Source: Tateyamaria omphalii
GTDB taxonomy: Bacteria > Pseudomonadota > Alphaproteobacteria > Rhodobacterales > Rhodobacteraceae
DNA length: 64,000 bases
Assembly (NCBI RefSeq): GCF_019802125.1
Contig: NZ_JAHVHT010000001.1
Span: 1,054,001 to 1,118,000 of the forward strand
Direction: 5' to 3'
Made by a program: the position numbers and the translations under genes. A model generated the notes under the pieces. The model made no database searches and had not been told where the DNA came from. It worked only from the letters and a program-made list of their open reading frames with translations. Of this stretch, positions 17,544 through 25,485 are shown piece after piece (the stretch's first letter is position 1; the number at the start of each line of letters is the position of its first letter).

Positions 17544-19088
17544 ATGGCCGAGGCAGCGACACGCAGACGTGGACGTGGGGGCGGTGGTGCGGCCCGGCGG
17601 GCCGAACGCAGTGCCGTGTCCTTCGAGACTGCCCGGTTTATCGAGCGCAATATCCCCAATTTTGAGGTCTTGAGCGAAGAGGCGCTTGAGATCATCGAAT
17701 ACAATGCCGAGACGGTCCTGGAAGAAATCGGTGTGAATTTCCCCGACAACCCTGCTGCCCTGGACCGGTGGCGCGACGCCGGAGCCGATGTGAGCGGAGA
17801 GCGGGTGCGCATTCCCCGCGGGCTGGCACGGAAGCTCTGTGCGACGGCACCGTCGTCCTATACCCAACATGCCCGCAATCCGGCCCGTTCCGTCGAAATG
17901 GGCGGCAACAACCTGGTGTTGGCGCCGGTATATGGCCCGCCGTTTGTTCGCGATGCCGATGGTGGGCGCCGATATGCCACCATGGAGGATTTCCGCAACT
18001 TCGTGAAGTTAGGCTACATGTCCAAATGGTTGCACCATTCCGGGGGCACCGTGTGCGAACCCACGGATGTGGCGGTGAACAAACGGCATCTCGACATGCT
18101 GCACGCCCATATGACCCTCTCGGACAAACCGTTCATGGGGTCGGTCACGGAACCCAGCCGTGCGCGCGACTCCGTCGAGATGGCAGAGATCGTTTTTGGC
18201 AAGGACTTCGTCACGCGCAAGACCGTGATGACTTCGCTCATCAACATCAACTCGCCCATGACGTTCGACGATGTGATGATGGGCGCGCTCGAGGTCTACG
18301 CCCAGGCAAATCAGGCCTGCATCATATCGCCCTTTATCGTTGGTGGAGCCATGGCACCTGTGTCGGTTGCCGGCACCTTGACGCAGGTCCTGGCCGAGGT
18401 GTTGGCGGGCATTGCCTATTCCCAGCTCTGCCGGGAAGGGGCCCCTGTCATCATGGGGGCCTTTGTAACCTCGATCGACATGAATTCGGGCGCGCCGACG
18501 TTCGGTACGCCCGAGGCGGCACATATCACATATGGGGCAGGGCAACTGGCGCGGCGGCTTGGGCTGCCATTCCGCTCGGCGGGATCGTTCTGTGGCTCGA
18601 AATTGCCGGATGCGCAGGCGGCCTATGAAACGGCCAACTCACTGAACATGGGGCTGTTGGCCGGGGTAAACTTCATGCTCCACGCCTGCGGTTGGCTGGA
18701 AGGCGGCCTTGTCAGTTCTTACGAGAAGTTCGTAATGGACGCAGATCAGCTTGGCACGTTGCATCATCTGGCCGCCGGTGTGCAGGTTGACGAGAACGCG
18801 CAGGCGCTTGACGCGATACGTGAAGTCGGGCCCGGGGGGCACTATCTTGGCTGCGCCCATACGCAGGCGAATTTCAAAGAAGCGTTCTGGAAGTCCGATC
18901 TGCTGGACTACAAACCGTTCGAGACGTGGGAAGACGAGGGCGCGCGCGACACTGCGCAGCTTGCCACTCTTCGTGTCAAAAAGCTGTTGGCGGACTATCA
19001 GCAACCGCCCATGGACCCCGCCATACGCGAGGCCCTTGACGCTTACATCGCCGAAAAGAAGGCGGCGGAGCCCGACAGCTTTATGTGA
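17544..19088 (+). CDS. trimethylamine methyltransferase (MttB) family protein, non-pyrrolysine
   Basis: 514 aa with a basic N-terminal leader (RRRGRGGGGAARR) and an MttB-type TIM barrel. Family blocks include LEEIGVNF, GGNNLVLAPVYGPPFVRD, HHSGGTVCEPTDV, and FGTPEAAHITYGAGQLARRLGLPFRSAGSFCGSK. No in-frame amber codon interrupts the gene, so it is a non-pyrrolysine member. Characterised non-Pyl homologues demethylate glycine betaine, carnitine or proline betaine with a cognate corrinoid protein; the substrate here is unknown. No corrinoid protein, activator or transporter gene is nearby. A GAGGGGATAGGTC tract precedes the ATG. Confidence 0.9.
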   Translation: MAEAATRRRGRGGGGAARRAERSAVSFETARFIERNIPNFEVLSEEALEIIEYNAETVLEEIGVNFPDNPAALDRWRDAGADVSGERVRIPRGLARKLCATAPSSYTQHARNPARSVEMGGNNLVLAPVYGPPFVRDADGGRRYATMEDFRNFVKLGYMSKWLHHSGGTVCEPTDVAVNKRHLDMLHAHMTLSDKPFMGSVTEPSRARDSVEMAEIVFGKDFVTRKTVMTSLININSPMTFDDVMMGALEVYAQANQACIISPFIVGGAMAPVSVAGTLTQVLAEVLAGIAYSQLCREGAPVIMGAFVTSIDMNSGAPTFGTPEAAHITYGAGQLARRLGLPFRSAGSFCGSKLPDAQAAYETANSLNMGLLAGVNFMLHACGWLEGGLVSSYEKFVMDADQLGTLHHLAAGVQVDENAQALDAIREVGPGGHYLGCAHTQANFKEAFWKSDLLDYKPFETWEDEGARDTAQLATLRVKKLLADYQQPPMDPAIREALDAYIAEKKAAEPDSFM

Positions 19089-19388
19089 TCAGGTGGCGGG
19101 CTCGGTTTGCGCTGCACGCAGAATCCGAGCCTCGCCCACAATTGCGATCAGAATATCGATGTGGCGCAACAGGCTGTAGGACGAATCGTCCGTCATCCGT
19201 TGCGCGTTCAATTCACCCTCAATCTCGATCAGGCGCATCAATGCCGCGCCGTGACGTGGCAGGTTTCCGTATCCAAGAAGGCGCGGAAGGTGCGCGCTGC
19301 GGCGGTAGTCTTCAGCACCGATTCGTGCGGCACGCATCAGCAGGCGTGGGCGGCGCAGGGTGCTGAGCATGGTCAGAATATCTTGCAT
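19089..19388 (-). CDS. DUF6477-family protein
   Basis: 99 aa, highly basic first half (LRRPRLLMRAARIGAEDYRRSAHLPRLLG) and a helical second half (ALMRLIEIEGELNAQRM, YSLLRHIDILIAIVGEARIL). I recognise this as the DUF6477 family typical of Rhodobacteraceae; its function is unknown. The start at 19388 follows AAAAAAGGAGACCGGAA, a strong ribosome binding site; longer in-frame readings lack one. The stop codon directly abuts the end of the mttB-like gene. It is divergent from the DUF6456 gene. Confidence 0.75.
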   Translation of the reverse strand: MQDILTMLSTLRRPRLLMRAARIGAEDYRRSAHLPRLLGYGNLPRHGAALMRLIEIEGELNAQRMTDDSSYSLLRHIDILIAIVGEARILRAAQTEPAT

Positions 19389-19660
19389 TTCCGGTCTCCT
19401 TTTTTGCTGCGTCGCCCTTTCCCCGAGAGCGGCGTTGCGGGAACCATTGCACAACCTGAAGATGTGTTGCGCGTCCTCAGAGGAGCGCGCACGTTCGTTT
19501 AGCAACTGTTTATCTTTTAGAAACAATGCTGCTCATCACGACGAATGTTAACGATCCAGTAATCAATGCAGCTTTAGGTTGTGTGGACTATTCTGTGGAC
19601 AACCCGGTGCGAATATCACGACACACGGGGCCCCGAAGGGAAGAAGGACGGACATTACCG
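19389..19660. promoter_or_regulatory. divergent control region between the DUF6477 and DUF6456 genes
   Basis: 272 bases without a gene, A+T-richer than its flanks between 19500 and 19600. TTAA-N7-GTAA at 19548-19562 is one base from the CtrA consensus TTAA-N7-TTAA. Two TGTGGAC words occur around 19578-19602 (TGTGGACTA and TGTGGACAA) and resemble but do not match the DnaA box. These are weak pattern matches only. Confidence 0.3.
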
Positions 19661-20806
19661 ATGCGCAACAGCAATGCATTCTGCGCCACGGACCTGAACC
19701 TGCCTACCTGGGTTCCGGACGCGGCCGTACACTATTTGGCTCATACCGAAGCGGGGCTGCCGATTCGCGAACTGGCGCGCAAGTCGGGCTGTCATGCCTC
19801 GACCGTCTTGCGCCAGATTCGGCGGTTTGAGACCCGCCGGGATGATCCGCTGGTGGATGCCGTTTTGCGCAAGCTGGGTGCTTCTCTTGATCGTTCCCGT
19901 TCGTCGGCTGACCATCGGCCCAAGAAGGATGACGCTGACATGCTTACTGCTCGCGCACTTGATCACGACACGCCCCCCGAAACCGCCGCCATGACCCAGG
20001 ACATGGTGCGCATCCTGCGCCGTCTTTGCGAAACCGGCGCTGTTCTGGCCGTCGCGGTCGACATGCAAAAAGCGGTCGTTGTGCGCGATGGTGTCACCGG
20101 CAGCAGCACCCGTACTGCGGTGGTCGACCGCAAGGTGGCCGAAGCAATGGCACTGCAAGACTGGATCGTCGCAGATCAGACCGGTCGCATCACCCGCTAC
20201 AAGATTACCCCAGCCGGTCGCACGGCCCTGGCCGACATGATGGGCGAGGTGGAGCAGGAACAGCCCGGCTTTGCCGAGGCGGCCACGCCATTCGCCGATC
20301 AGCATCGGCAATGGGGCGAACGCACGGTGCGTGACACCGAAACGGGTCAGCCGCGCAAGGTGCGCTACAACCTCGCTGAATCACCACTCACTGCGCTGGC
20401 CCGACGGCGTGACAAGGGCGGGCAGCCTTTCCTGTCCGACGATCTCGTCACTGCAGGCGAGCGACTGCGCGAGGATTTCGAGCTTGCCCAGATGGGTCCA
20501 CGGGTGGCCCAGAATTGGGATCGTTTCCTGACCGGCGGCGGCCGTGGCAGCTTTGCCATGGACAGTGGGGTTGGCAACGGACCCGAGGGCGCGCGCAATC
20601 GTGTTGCCGCAGCGTTGCGGGATCTTGGGCCCGGTCTGTCCGATGTCGTTCTGCGCTGCTGCTGCTACCTGGAAGGTCTTGAGAGCGCCGAAAAGCAATT
20701 GGGATGGTCCGCGCGGTCGGGCAAGATTGTTCTGCGCATCGCGCTGATGCGGCTTAAGCAGCACTATGATGATACGACAGGACCGGGCGGCGGAATGATC
20801 GGCTGA
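19661..20806 (+). CDS. DUF6456 helix-turn-helix protein
   Basis: 381 aa. The N-terminal part contains a helix-turn-helix-like stretch (LPIRELARKSGCHASTVLRQIRRFETRRDD, about 33-62). The middle has a winged-helix-like block (VADQTGRITRYKITPAGRTALADMMGE), and the C-terminal domain (about 235-375) is the DUF6456 region, with ESPLTALARRRDKGG and LSDVVLRCCCYLEGLESAEKQLGWSARSGKIVLRIAL. I read it as a DNA-binding regulator conserved in Rhodobacterales; the targets are unknown. The ATG at 19661 is chosen over an upstream in-frame start that would extend into the A+T-rich control region. A strong terminator follows. Confidence 0.78.
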   Translation: MRNSNAFCATDLNLPTWVPDAAVHYLAHTEAGLPIRELARKSGCHASTVLRQIRRFETRRDDPLVDAVLRKLGASLDRSRSSADHRPKKDDADMLTARALDHDTPPETAAMTQDMVRILRRLCETGAVLAVAVDMQKAVVVRDGVTGSSTRTAVVDRKVAEAMALQDWIVADQTGRITRYKITPAGRTALADMMGEVEQEQPGFAEAATPFADQHRQWGERTVRDTETGQPRKVRYNLAESPLTALARRRDKGGQPFLSDDLVTAGERLREDFELAQMGPRVAQNWDRFLTGGGRGSFAMDSGVGNGPEGARNRVAAALRDLGPGLSDVVLRCCCYLEGLESAEKQLGWSARSGKIVLRIALMRLKQHYDDTTGPGGGMIG

Positions 20807-20828
20807 TCGGCACGTCTGGTGACTGTAC

Positions 20829-20862
20829 ATGGCGCCGCGTTCCTCCCGCGGCGCCATTTTTT
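20829..20862 (+). terminator. intrinsic terminator of the DUF6456 gene
   Basis: ATGGCGCCGC (20829-20838), nine-base loop, GCGGCGCCAT (20848-20857), then six T at 20857-20862. It lies 22 bases after the stop. Confidence 0.93.
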
Positions 20863-20976
20863 GTGCGCGGATGGCAAGAAGACGTCAGCATTTGCGCTCG
20901 GTCAAATACCGATGCGCTGATGGGGGCCATAAGACGAGAAGGACCAAATCGTTTTTACAAAGAGGCATTGTCCAGG

Positions 20977-21552
20977 ATGCAGAGTTTTCGAGCGTTGGCG
21001 CAATTAGCCGCAACGGTCTGCCTCCTGATATGTCATGCACCCGTGGCACATGCCGAGTGGACCGTGCACGGCTCTGTCGTGCTTGGCACGATGACCGAGG
21101 GCAGCTGGCACGAGACCGTAAACCCAAATCGCCTGCGTTTCGCGGGGTCGCATCTTGTGGGGGGTGCGGTTGGTGTCGACCGGCCGCTTGGCAACAGCCG
21201 TTTTCGTCTTGGCGCCGAAGCGCAATTGGTGGCGCATTTTGGTCGACAGGATCACTTCGAATTGAGTGTGCCCATTGTCTTGCGCTACCAACCCAAAGAA
21301 CCGACCGTGTTGTCGTCACTGGCGGCGGGGCTTGGACTGTCCTACGCGACAAAGGTCCCGCAGGTGGAGATTGACCGCAATGGCGCGTCGCAGCGGTTGT
21401 TCGTTCACTGGATGGCGGAGATCGAGTTTGATTTGCCGGATCCTGCGCTCACATCCTTCCTCCGGTTGCATCATCGTTCAGACGGCTACGGGATATTCGA
21501 AGTTGATGCCGGGTCGACCGGGTTCGTCTTTGGGGTGCGAAAGCGGTTCTGA
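20977..21552 (+). CDS. outer membrane protein, probable acyloxyacyl hydrolase (PagL-like lipid A deacylase)
   Basis: 191 aa. A signal peptide ends about residue 26 (CLLICHAPVAHA), followed by a short beta-barrel of about eight strands ending in phenylalanine (FVFGVRKRF). The last-but-one strand reads FLRLHHRSDGYGIFEVDAGSTGF. PagL has an active-site His-x-Ser at this place, here His166 and Ser168, with a following acidic residue (Glu175 or Asp177) and glycine. If correct, it removes the 3-O acyl chain of lipid A at the outer membrane. The spacing of the acidic residue differs from PagL, so the assignment is tentative. The start at 20977 is the one that gives a clean signal peptide. Confidence 0.6.
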   Translation: MQSFRALAQLAATVCLLICHAPVAHAEWTVHGSVVLGTMTEGSWHETVNPNRLRFAGSHLVGGAVGVDRPLGNSRFRLGAEAQLVAHFGRQDHFELSVPIVLRYQPKEPTVLSSLAAGLGLSYATKVPQVEIDRNGASQRLFVHWMAEIEFDLPDPALTSFLRLHHRSDGYGIFEVDAGSTGFVFGVRKRF

Positions 21553-21684
21553 TTGAAGCGCAGCGCTCCGCGTGCCGACCTTCCGATATTGGAATGTGCA
21601 TAGCGGCCATGCGCCGCGTGGTGTTTTTCATTGCGTTACCTATGTTAGAAACAAGTTTAACGCTGAACCAATTGGCAGAGACCC

Positions 21685-22632
21685 ATGCGCGACCTGAAGA
21701 TCCCCGAGCAGAGGCACCCCGAAAAGGCGCGTCGGCCTGACAATCCGCAGCCCAAGAAACCCGATTGGATCCGGGTCAAGGCGCCGGTCAGCGAAGGGTA
21801 CAAGGAAACTCACAAGATCATGCGGGACAACGGCCTTGTCACCGTATGCGAAGAGGCTGGCTGCCCCAATGTCGGCGAGTGCTGGAGCCAGGGTCACGCC
21901 ACTATGATGATCATGGGTGAGGTCTGCACACGTGCTTGCACGTTCTGCAACATCGCGACAGGCAAACCGCCAGAGGCGCTGGACGCCTTTGAGCCCGGAC
22001 GCGTGGCGCACGCGGTCGAAAAGCTGGGCTTGAACCACGTGGTGATCACCTCAGTGGACCGAGACGACATCGAGGACGGCGGTGCGGAGCATTTTGCGCA
22101 GACCATCCGTGCCATCCGTCACCGCAGCCCGGGCACCACGATCGAAATCCTGACTCCTGATTTCATTCGCTGCGACCCATCCGTTCTTGAGGTGGTGGTC
22201 GAGGCACGACCCGATGTGTTCAACCACAACCTTGAAACCGTGCCCGGTCTCTATCCGGAAGTGCGCCCCGGCGCCCGGTACTTCCACAGCCTGCGTTTGT
22301 TGCAGCGGGTCAAGGAACTGGACCCAACGATGTTTACCAAATCAGGCATCATGGTCGGCTTGGGCGAGAACCGCCAATCCGTCATTCAGGTGATGGAGGA
22401 CATGCGCGCGGCCGACATCGACTTTCTGACCATCGGTCAGTACCTGCAACCCACGCCCAAACATCACCGTGTGGACCGTTTCGTGCACCCCGATGAATTC
22501 GCCTCCTACGAAAAGGCCGCGTATGGCAAAGGGTTCCTTATGGTATCCGCGACGCCGTTGACCCGCTCCTCCTATCACGCGGGCGATGATTTCGCGCGTT
22601 TGCGCGCGGCACGGCAGGCAAAATTCGGATAG
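21685..22632 (+). CDS. lipA: lipoyl synthase
   Basis: 315 aa, full-length radical SAM enzyme. The auxiliary cluster cysteines are Cys55, Cys60 and Cys66 ([13 protein letters not shown]), the radical SAM motif is CTRACTFC (Cys81, 85, 88), and the C-terminal [10 protein letters not shown] supplies the serine ligand of the auxiliary cluster. It inserts two sulfurs into octanoyl-lipoyl domains, producing the cofactor for pyruvate and 2-oxoglutarate dehydrogenases and the glycine cleavage system. lipB is not adjacent. A perfect-stem terminator follows 13 bases after the stop. Confidence 0.98.
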   Translation: MRDLKIPEQRHPEKARRPDNPQPKKPDWIRVKAPVSEGYKETHKIMRDNGLVTVCEEAGCPNVGECWSQGHATMMIMGEVCTRACTFCNIATGKPPEALDAFEPGRVAHAVEKLGLNHVVITSVDRDDIEDGGAEHFAQTIRAIRHRSPGTTIEILTPDFIRCDPSVLEVVVEARPDVFNHNLETVPGLYPEVRPGARYFHSLRLLQRVKELDPTMFTKSGIMVGLGENRQSVIQVMEDMRAADIDFLTIGQYLQPTPKHHRVDRFVHPDEFASYEKAAYGKGFLMVSATPLTRSSYHAGDDFARLRAARQAKFG

Positions 22633-22644
22633 GTTCTGGGCGGA

Positions 22645-22691
22645 CAGGAGCGCGTTGAGAGCGGCATACCGCAAGTCGCGCTCCTGTTTTT
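22645..22691 (+). terminator. intrinsic terminator of lipA
   Basis: CAGGAGCGCG (22645-22654) pairs perfectly with CGCGCTCCTG (22677-22686) across a 22-base loop, followed by TTTTT to 22691. Confidence 0.85.
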
Positions 22692-22938
22692 GCGATGCGC
22701 AGACCAACTTCTTTTTCAACGCATAGTTTTGCTATCTCAGCTTGCCATAAGAACGGTTCTTTGCCAGAGAAGTGCGCATCCCAAACATCCTCAGATCAAT
22801 CTGAACTAAAGCCTTAGTACCGTTTTTCGTGTGGTTTTACAAAGGGATACCACCCTAGGGAGAGGCAATTCTTCTTGACAGTGTTGGCCCCCGCGGCGCA
22901 TAGCGTGAGCGCGGGACAGACACCAAGGAGTGCGCCCC
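22692..22938 (+). promoter_or_regulatory. intergenic region with a promoter for the 69-aa ORF
   Basis: 247 bases without a gene after the lipA terminator. TTGACA at 22875-22880 with CATAGC at 22899-22904 (18-bp spacer) is a plausible sigma-70 promoter for the small gene starting at 22939. The rest is moderately A+T-rich and shows no repeat or RNA fold that I can support. Confidence 0.5.
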
Positions 22939-23148
22939 ATGACCGACCCGGCGGAGACCATCACCTTGCTCGAAGCGCTGATCGCTGGGCTTGATCCGCG
23001 CAAGAACGAGGTAGCCATTGCGCATCTGCAGGATGCCATTGATGCGCTTGATGCAACGTCTCACGGCGGCGAAACCCGCTATGCCAAATCGGGTCGTATC
23101 GTGGATGGACAAGTGAAGAAAAAGGGCAAAGTTCGCCTGTTCAAGTGA
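22939..23148 (+). CDS. hypothetical protein, 69 aa
   Basis: 69 aa: an amphipathic helical first half ([35 protein letters not shown]) and a basic tail ([13 protein letters not shown]). No family is recognised. AAGGAG at 22925-22930 is 8 bases before the ATG at 22939, and a TTGACA promoter lies upstream, which together favour a real gene. Its last 8 bases overlap the convergent hpt gene. Confidence 0.6.
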   Translation: MTDPAETITLLEALIAGLDPRKNEVAIAHLQDAIDALDATSHGGETRYAKSGRIVDGQVKKKGKVRLFK

Positions 23149-23677
23149 ACCGTACCTTGCCGATAAAGGGCAGGTTGCGATTGCGCTGCGCGTAGTCGAT
23201 GCCGTACCCCACGACAAATTCATCCGGAATTTCAAAGCCCGTCCAGTCTGCCTTGACCTCGACCTCACGGCGGCTCGGTTTGTCCAGCAACGCGATGGTC
23301 CGCAGCTTGGACGGTTTGCGCCCTTTGAGCAGTCGAATGACGTGTCGCATGGTGAAGCCGGTGTCGACTATATCCTCGACAACCAGTACGTCACGCCCCT
23401 CGATCGCCCCACGCAAGTCCTTGAGAATGCGCACTTCCCGGCTGCTTTCCATGCCATCGCCGTAGGAAGACGCCTCGAGGAAATCGACCTCGATCGGCAG
23501 GTCCAGCTCGCGGACCAGGTCGGCAATGAATACAAACGATCCACGCAACAGGCCCACGACAACCAGCTTGTCCGTGCCGGCAAACTCGCTCTGGATCTCG
23601 TCACACAGATCCTCGATCCGGGCCGCGATGGCCTTGGCCGAAATCATCTGGTCTATGACATATGGCCGCTCTGACAT
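23141..23677 (-). CDS. hpt: hypoxanthine phosphoribosyltransferase
   Basis: 178 aa, type I phosphoribosyltransferase. The PRPP-binding motif is [14 protein letters not shown] (near 100), preceded by the [16 protein letters not shown] block and the flexible loop [13 protein letters not shown]. The tail [28 protein letters not shown] is characteristic of bacterial HPRT. It salvages hypoxanthine (and usually guanine) to IMP/GMP. The ATG at 23675-23677 follows AAGGGGACGCAG, so it is preferred over a longer in-frame start. It is divergent from ratA. Confidence 0.95.
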   Translation of the reverse strand: MSERPYVIDQMISAKAIAARIEDLCDEIQSEFAGTDKLVVVGLLRGSFVFIADLVRELDLPIEVDFLEASSYGDGMESSREVRILKDLRGAIEGRDVLVVEDIVDTGFTMRHVIRLLKGRKPSKLRTIALLDKPSRREVEVKADWTGFEIPDEFVVGYGIDYAQRNRNLPFIGKVRFT

Positions 23678-23751
23678 CTGCGTCCCCTTGATTTCATTGG
23701 GCGTTCGGGACACATGCCAGCAACACGTGTTCCAAGGTCACCTCTATCGCA

Positions 23752-24195
23752 ATGCCGACCCATTCCGAAACCCGCTTCCTGCCTTACACTCCGCAACAGA
23801 TGTATGATCTGGTCGCTGATGTCGGACAGTACCCCCAATTTCTGCCCTGGTGCGCGGCGGCCCGCGTGCGCAAGGTTACGCCCAAAGGCGACAGCGAGGT
23901 GATGGAGGCCGATCTGGTGATCAGCTTCAAGGTGTTTCGCGAGCGTTTCGGGTCCTGCGTGGTGCTGTATCCGGAGGCGAAAAAGATCGACACCGAATAT
24001 CTTGATGGCCCGTTTCGCTACATGAAGTCCAACTGGGGTTTTTCCGAGGCCGATGGCGGCTGCAACGTGTCATTTTTCGTGGACTTCGAGTTCAAGAACG
24101 CGATCCTGCAGGGCATCATCGGCGTGGTCTTCAACGAGGCCATGCAGCGCATCGTGAGGGCATTCGAGCGGCGGGCGGCGGAGCTTTACGGCTAG
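23752..24195 (+). CDS. RatA/COQ10-family START-domain protein
   Basis: 147 aa, polyketide cyclase/START fold: SETRFLPYTPQQMYDLVADVGQYPQFLPWCAAARV at the N-terminus and the C-terminal helix NEAMQRIVRAFERRAAELYG. In bacteria this family is annotated RatA (reported in E. coli to bind 50S subunits); the eukaryotic and alphaproteobacterial members resemble COQ10, a ubiquinone-binding chaperone. The COQ10-like role is more likely in this lineage, but that is an inference. It lies 42 bases before the MmgE/PrpD gene and is divergent from hpt. Confidence 0.88.
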   Translation: MPTHSETRFLPYTPQQMYDLVADVGQYPQFLPWCAAARVRKVTPKGDSEVMEADLVISFKVFRERFGSCVVLYPEAKKIDTEYLDGPFRYMKSNWGFSEADGGCNVSFFVDFEFKNAILQGIIGVVFNEAMQRIVRAFERRAAELYG

Positions 24196-24212
24196 GGGAC
24201 GGTTTTGTTGCC

Positions 24213-24256
24213 ATCCGGCCCTTCGGGGAGGATTTTTTTGAACCAGAGAAGAGTGG
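24213..24256. repeat. REP-like dispersed element, copy 2, overlapping a gene start
   Basis: CCGGCCCTTCGGGGAGGATT followed by TTTTTGAACCAGAGAAGAG matches the tail of copies 1 and 3 (GGATTTTTGG...CAGAAGAAGG). The GGGGAGGA and TTG within it appear to act as ribosome binding site and start codon of the next gene. Confidence 0.5.
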
Positions 24257-25485
24257 ACATCACCGCGTTGCTTCTGGCCTACGCGCAAGCGGAACCGCCA
24301 GAAGATGTGCGCGCCGTGATGCGGTTGTCGGCGCTGGATTGGGCCGCCTGCGGGATCGCCGGGCATCGGGACGGGGCGTTTGACTGTTGGGCTGCGACAA
24401 TGACCTCAAAAGGACCTGCGACGCGCTTTGACGGGCGTGGCGGTACGTTGGCCGACGCGGCGTTGGTGAACGGGACGCTGTCACATGCACTCGACTATGA
24501 CGACACACATTTTGCACATATCGGGCATCCGTCCGTCGCGGTCATCCCGGCGACCTTGGCTGTTGCCGAAGCGCAGGGCGCGAGCATTGAGCAGATGATT
24601 GATGCAGCCGCCGTTGGCGCAGAGGCATCCGTGGCTGTCGGACTGTGGCTGGGCCGCGATCACTATCAGGTGGGATTTCACCAGACTGCAACAGCAGGCG
24701 CTTTTGGTTCGACCGTGGCTGCTGGCCGGCTCCTGGGTCTCTCCGCCGATCATATGCGTGCAGCCCTTGGCCTTTGTTCGACCATGGCGTCTGGCTTGAA
24801 GTCGCAATTCGGGACCATGGGCAAACCGTTGAACGCCGGACTTGCCGTGCGCACCGGGGTCGAGGCCGCGATGTGGGCGCAAGCAGGGCTGACATCGGCG
24901 GAAGACACTTTGGCCGGACCGCTCGGCTTTGGCGTGACCCATCATGGGGAAGGCGCGGATGTGCCCTTTGGCTGGCGCATGGGATCGGTCAGCCACAAGT
25001 TCCATGCGTGCTGTCACGGTCTGCATGCGGCCTTGGAGGCCGTTCGGGGCGTGGATCTGTCTGGTGCAAGGCAGATCACTGTTCACACCCATCCGCGCTG
25101 GATGACCGTGTGCAACCAGCCGTCACCGGATACCGGTCTGAGCGCGAAGTTTTCGTACCGGCACGTTCTGGCGATGGCGGCACATGGCTGCGACACAGGC
25201 GACATCACTGCTTTCTCGGATGCCTGTGCAAGGGATCCGGCGCTTGTGGCGTGGCGGGACCGGGTAGAGGTCGAGGCCGACGACACCCTGACCGAAATGC
25301 AGGTGCGTGTTGTTGTCGATGGCGTGGCCCATATTCACGACCTAGACGCGCCTTTGCCCTTTGAAGTGCGACAGAAACGCATTCATGCAAAAGCTCGCGC
25401 GCTGGTGGGCGCACGGGCGGATGAGATTGCGCAAGCCATCGATGACGATGACTTGCCGTGTTTCGCTCAGCTGCTCACGTCGTAA
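24238..25485 (+). CDS. MmgE/PrpD family protein
   Basis: 415 aa, one MmgE/PrpD domain: DWAACGIAGHRDG, the hallmark GTLSHALDYDDTHFAHIGHPS (about 78-98), and VSHKFHACCHGLHAALEAV. PrpD dehydrates 2-methylcitrate; MmgE and other relatives act on citrate-like or aconitate-like substrates. No methylcitrate-cycle genes are near, so the substrate is open. I chose TTG 24238, six bases after GGGGAGGA; TTG 24205 and GTG 24253 are alternatives. It is convergent with amt, overlapping by 19 bases. Confidence 0.85.
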   Translation: MNQRRVDITALLLAYAQAEPPEDVRAVMRLSALDWAACGIAGHRDGAFDCWAATMTSKGPATRFDGRGGTLADAALVNGTLSHALDYDDTHFAHIGHPSVAVIPATLAVAEAQGASIEQMIDAAAVGAEASVAVGLWLGRDHYQVGFHQTATAGAFGSTVAAGRLLGLSADHMRAALGLCSTMASGLKSQFGTMGKPLNAGLAVRTGVEAAMWAQAGLTSAEDTLAGPLGFGVTHHGEGADVPFGWRMGSVSHKFHACCHGLHAALEAVRGVDLSGARQITVHTHPRWMTVCNQPSPDTGLSAKFSYRHVLAMAAHGCDTGDITAFSDACARDPALVAWRDRVEVEADDTLTEMQVRVVVDGVAHIHDLDAPLPFEVRQKRIHAKARALVGARADEIAQAIDDDDLPCFAQLLTS

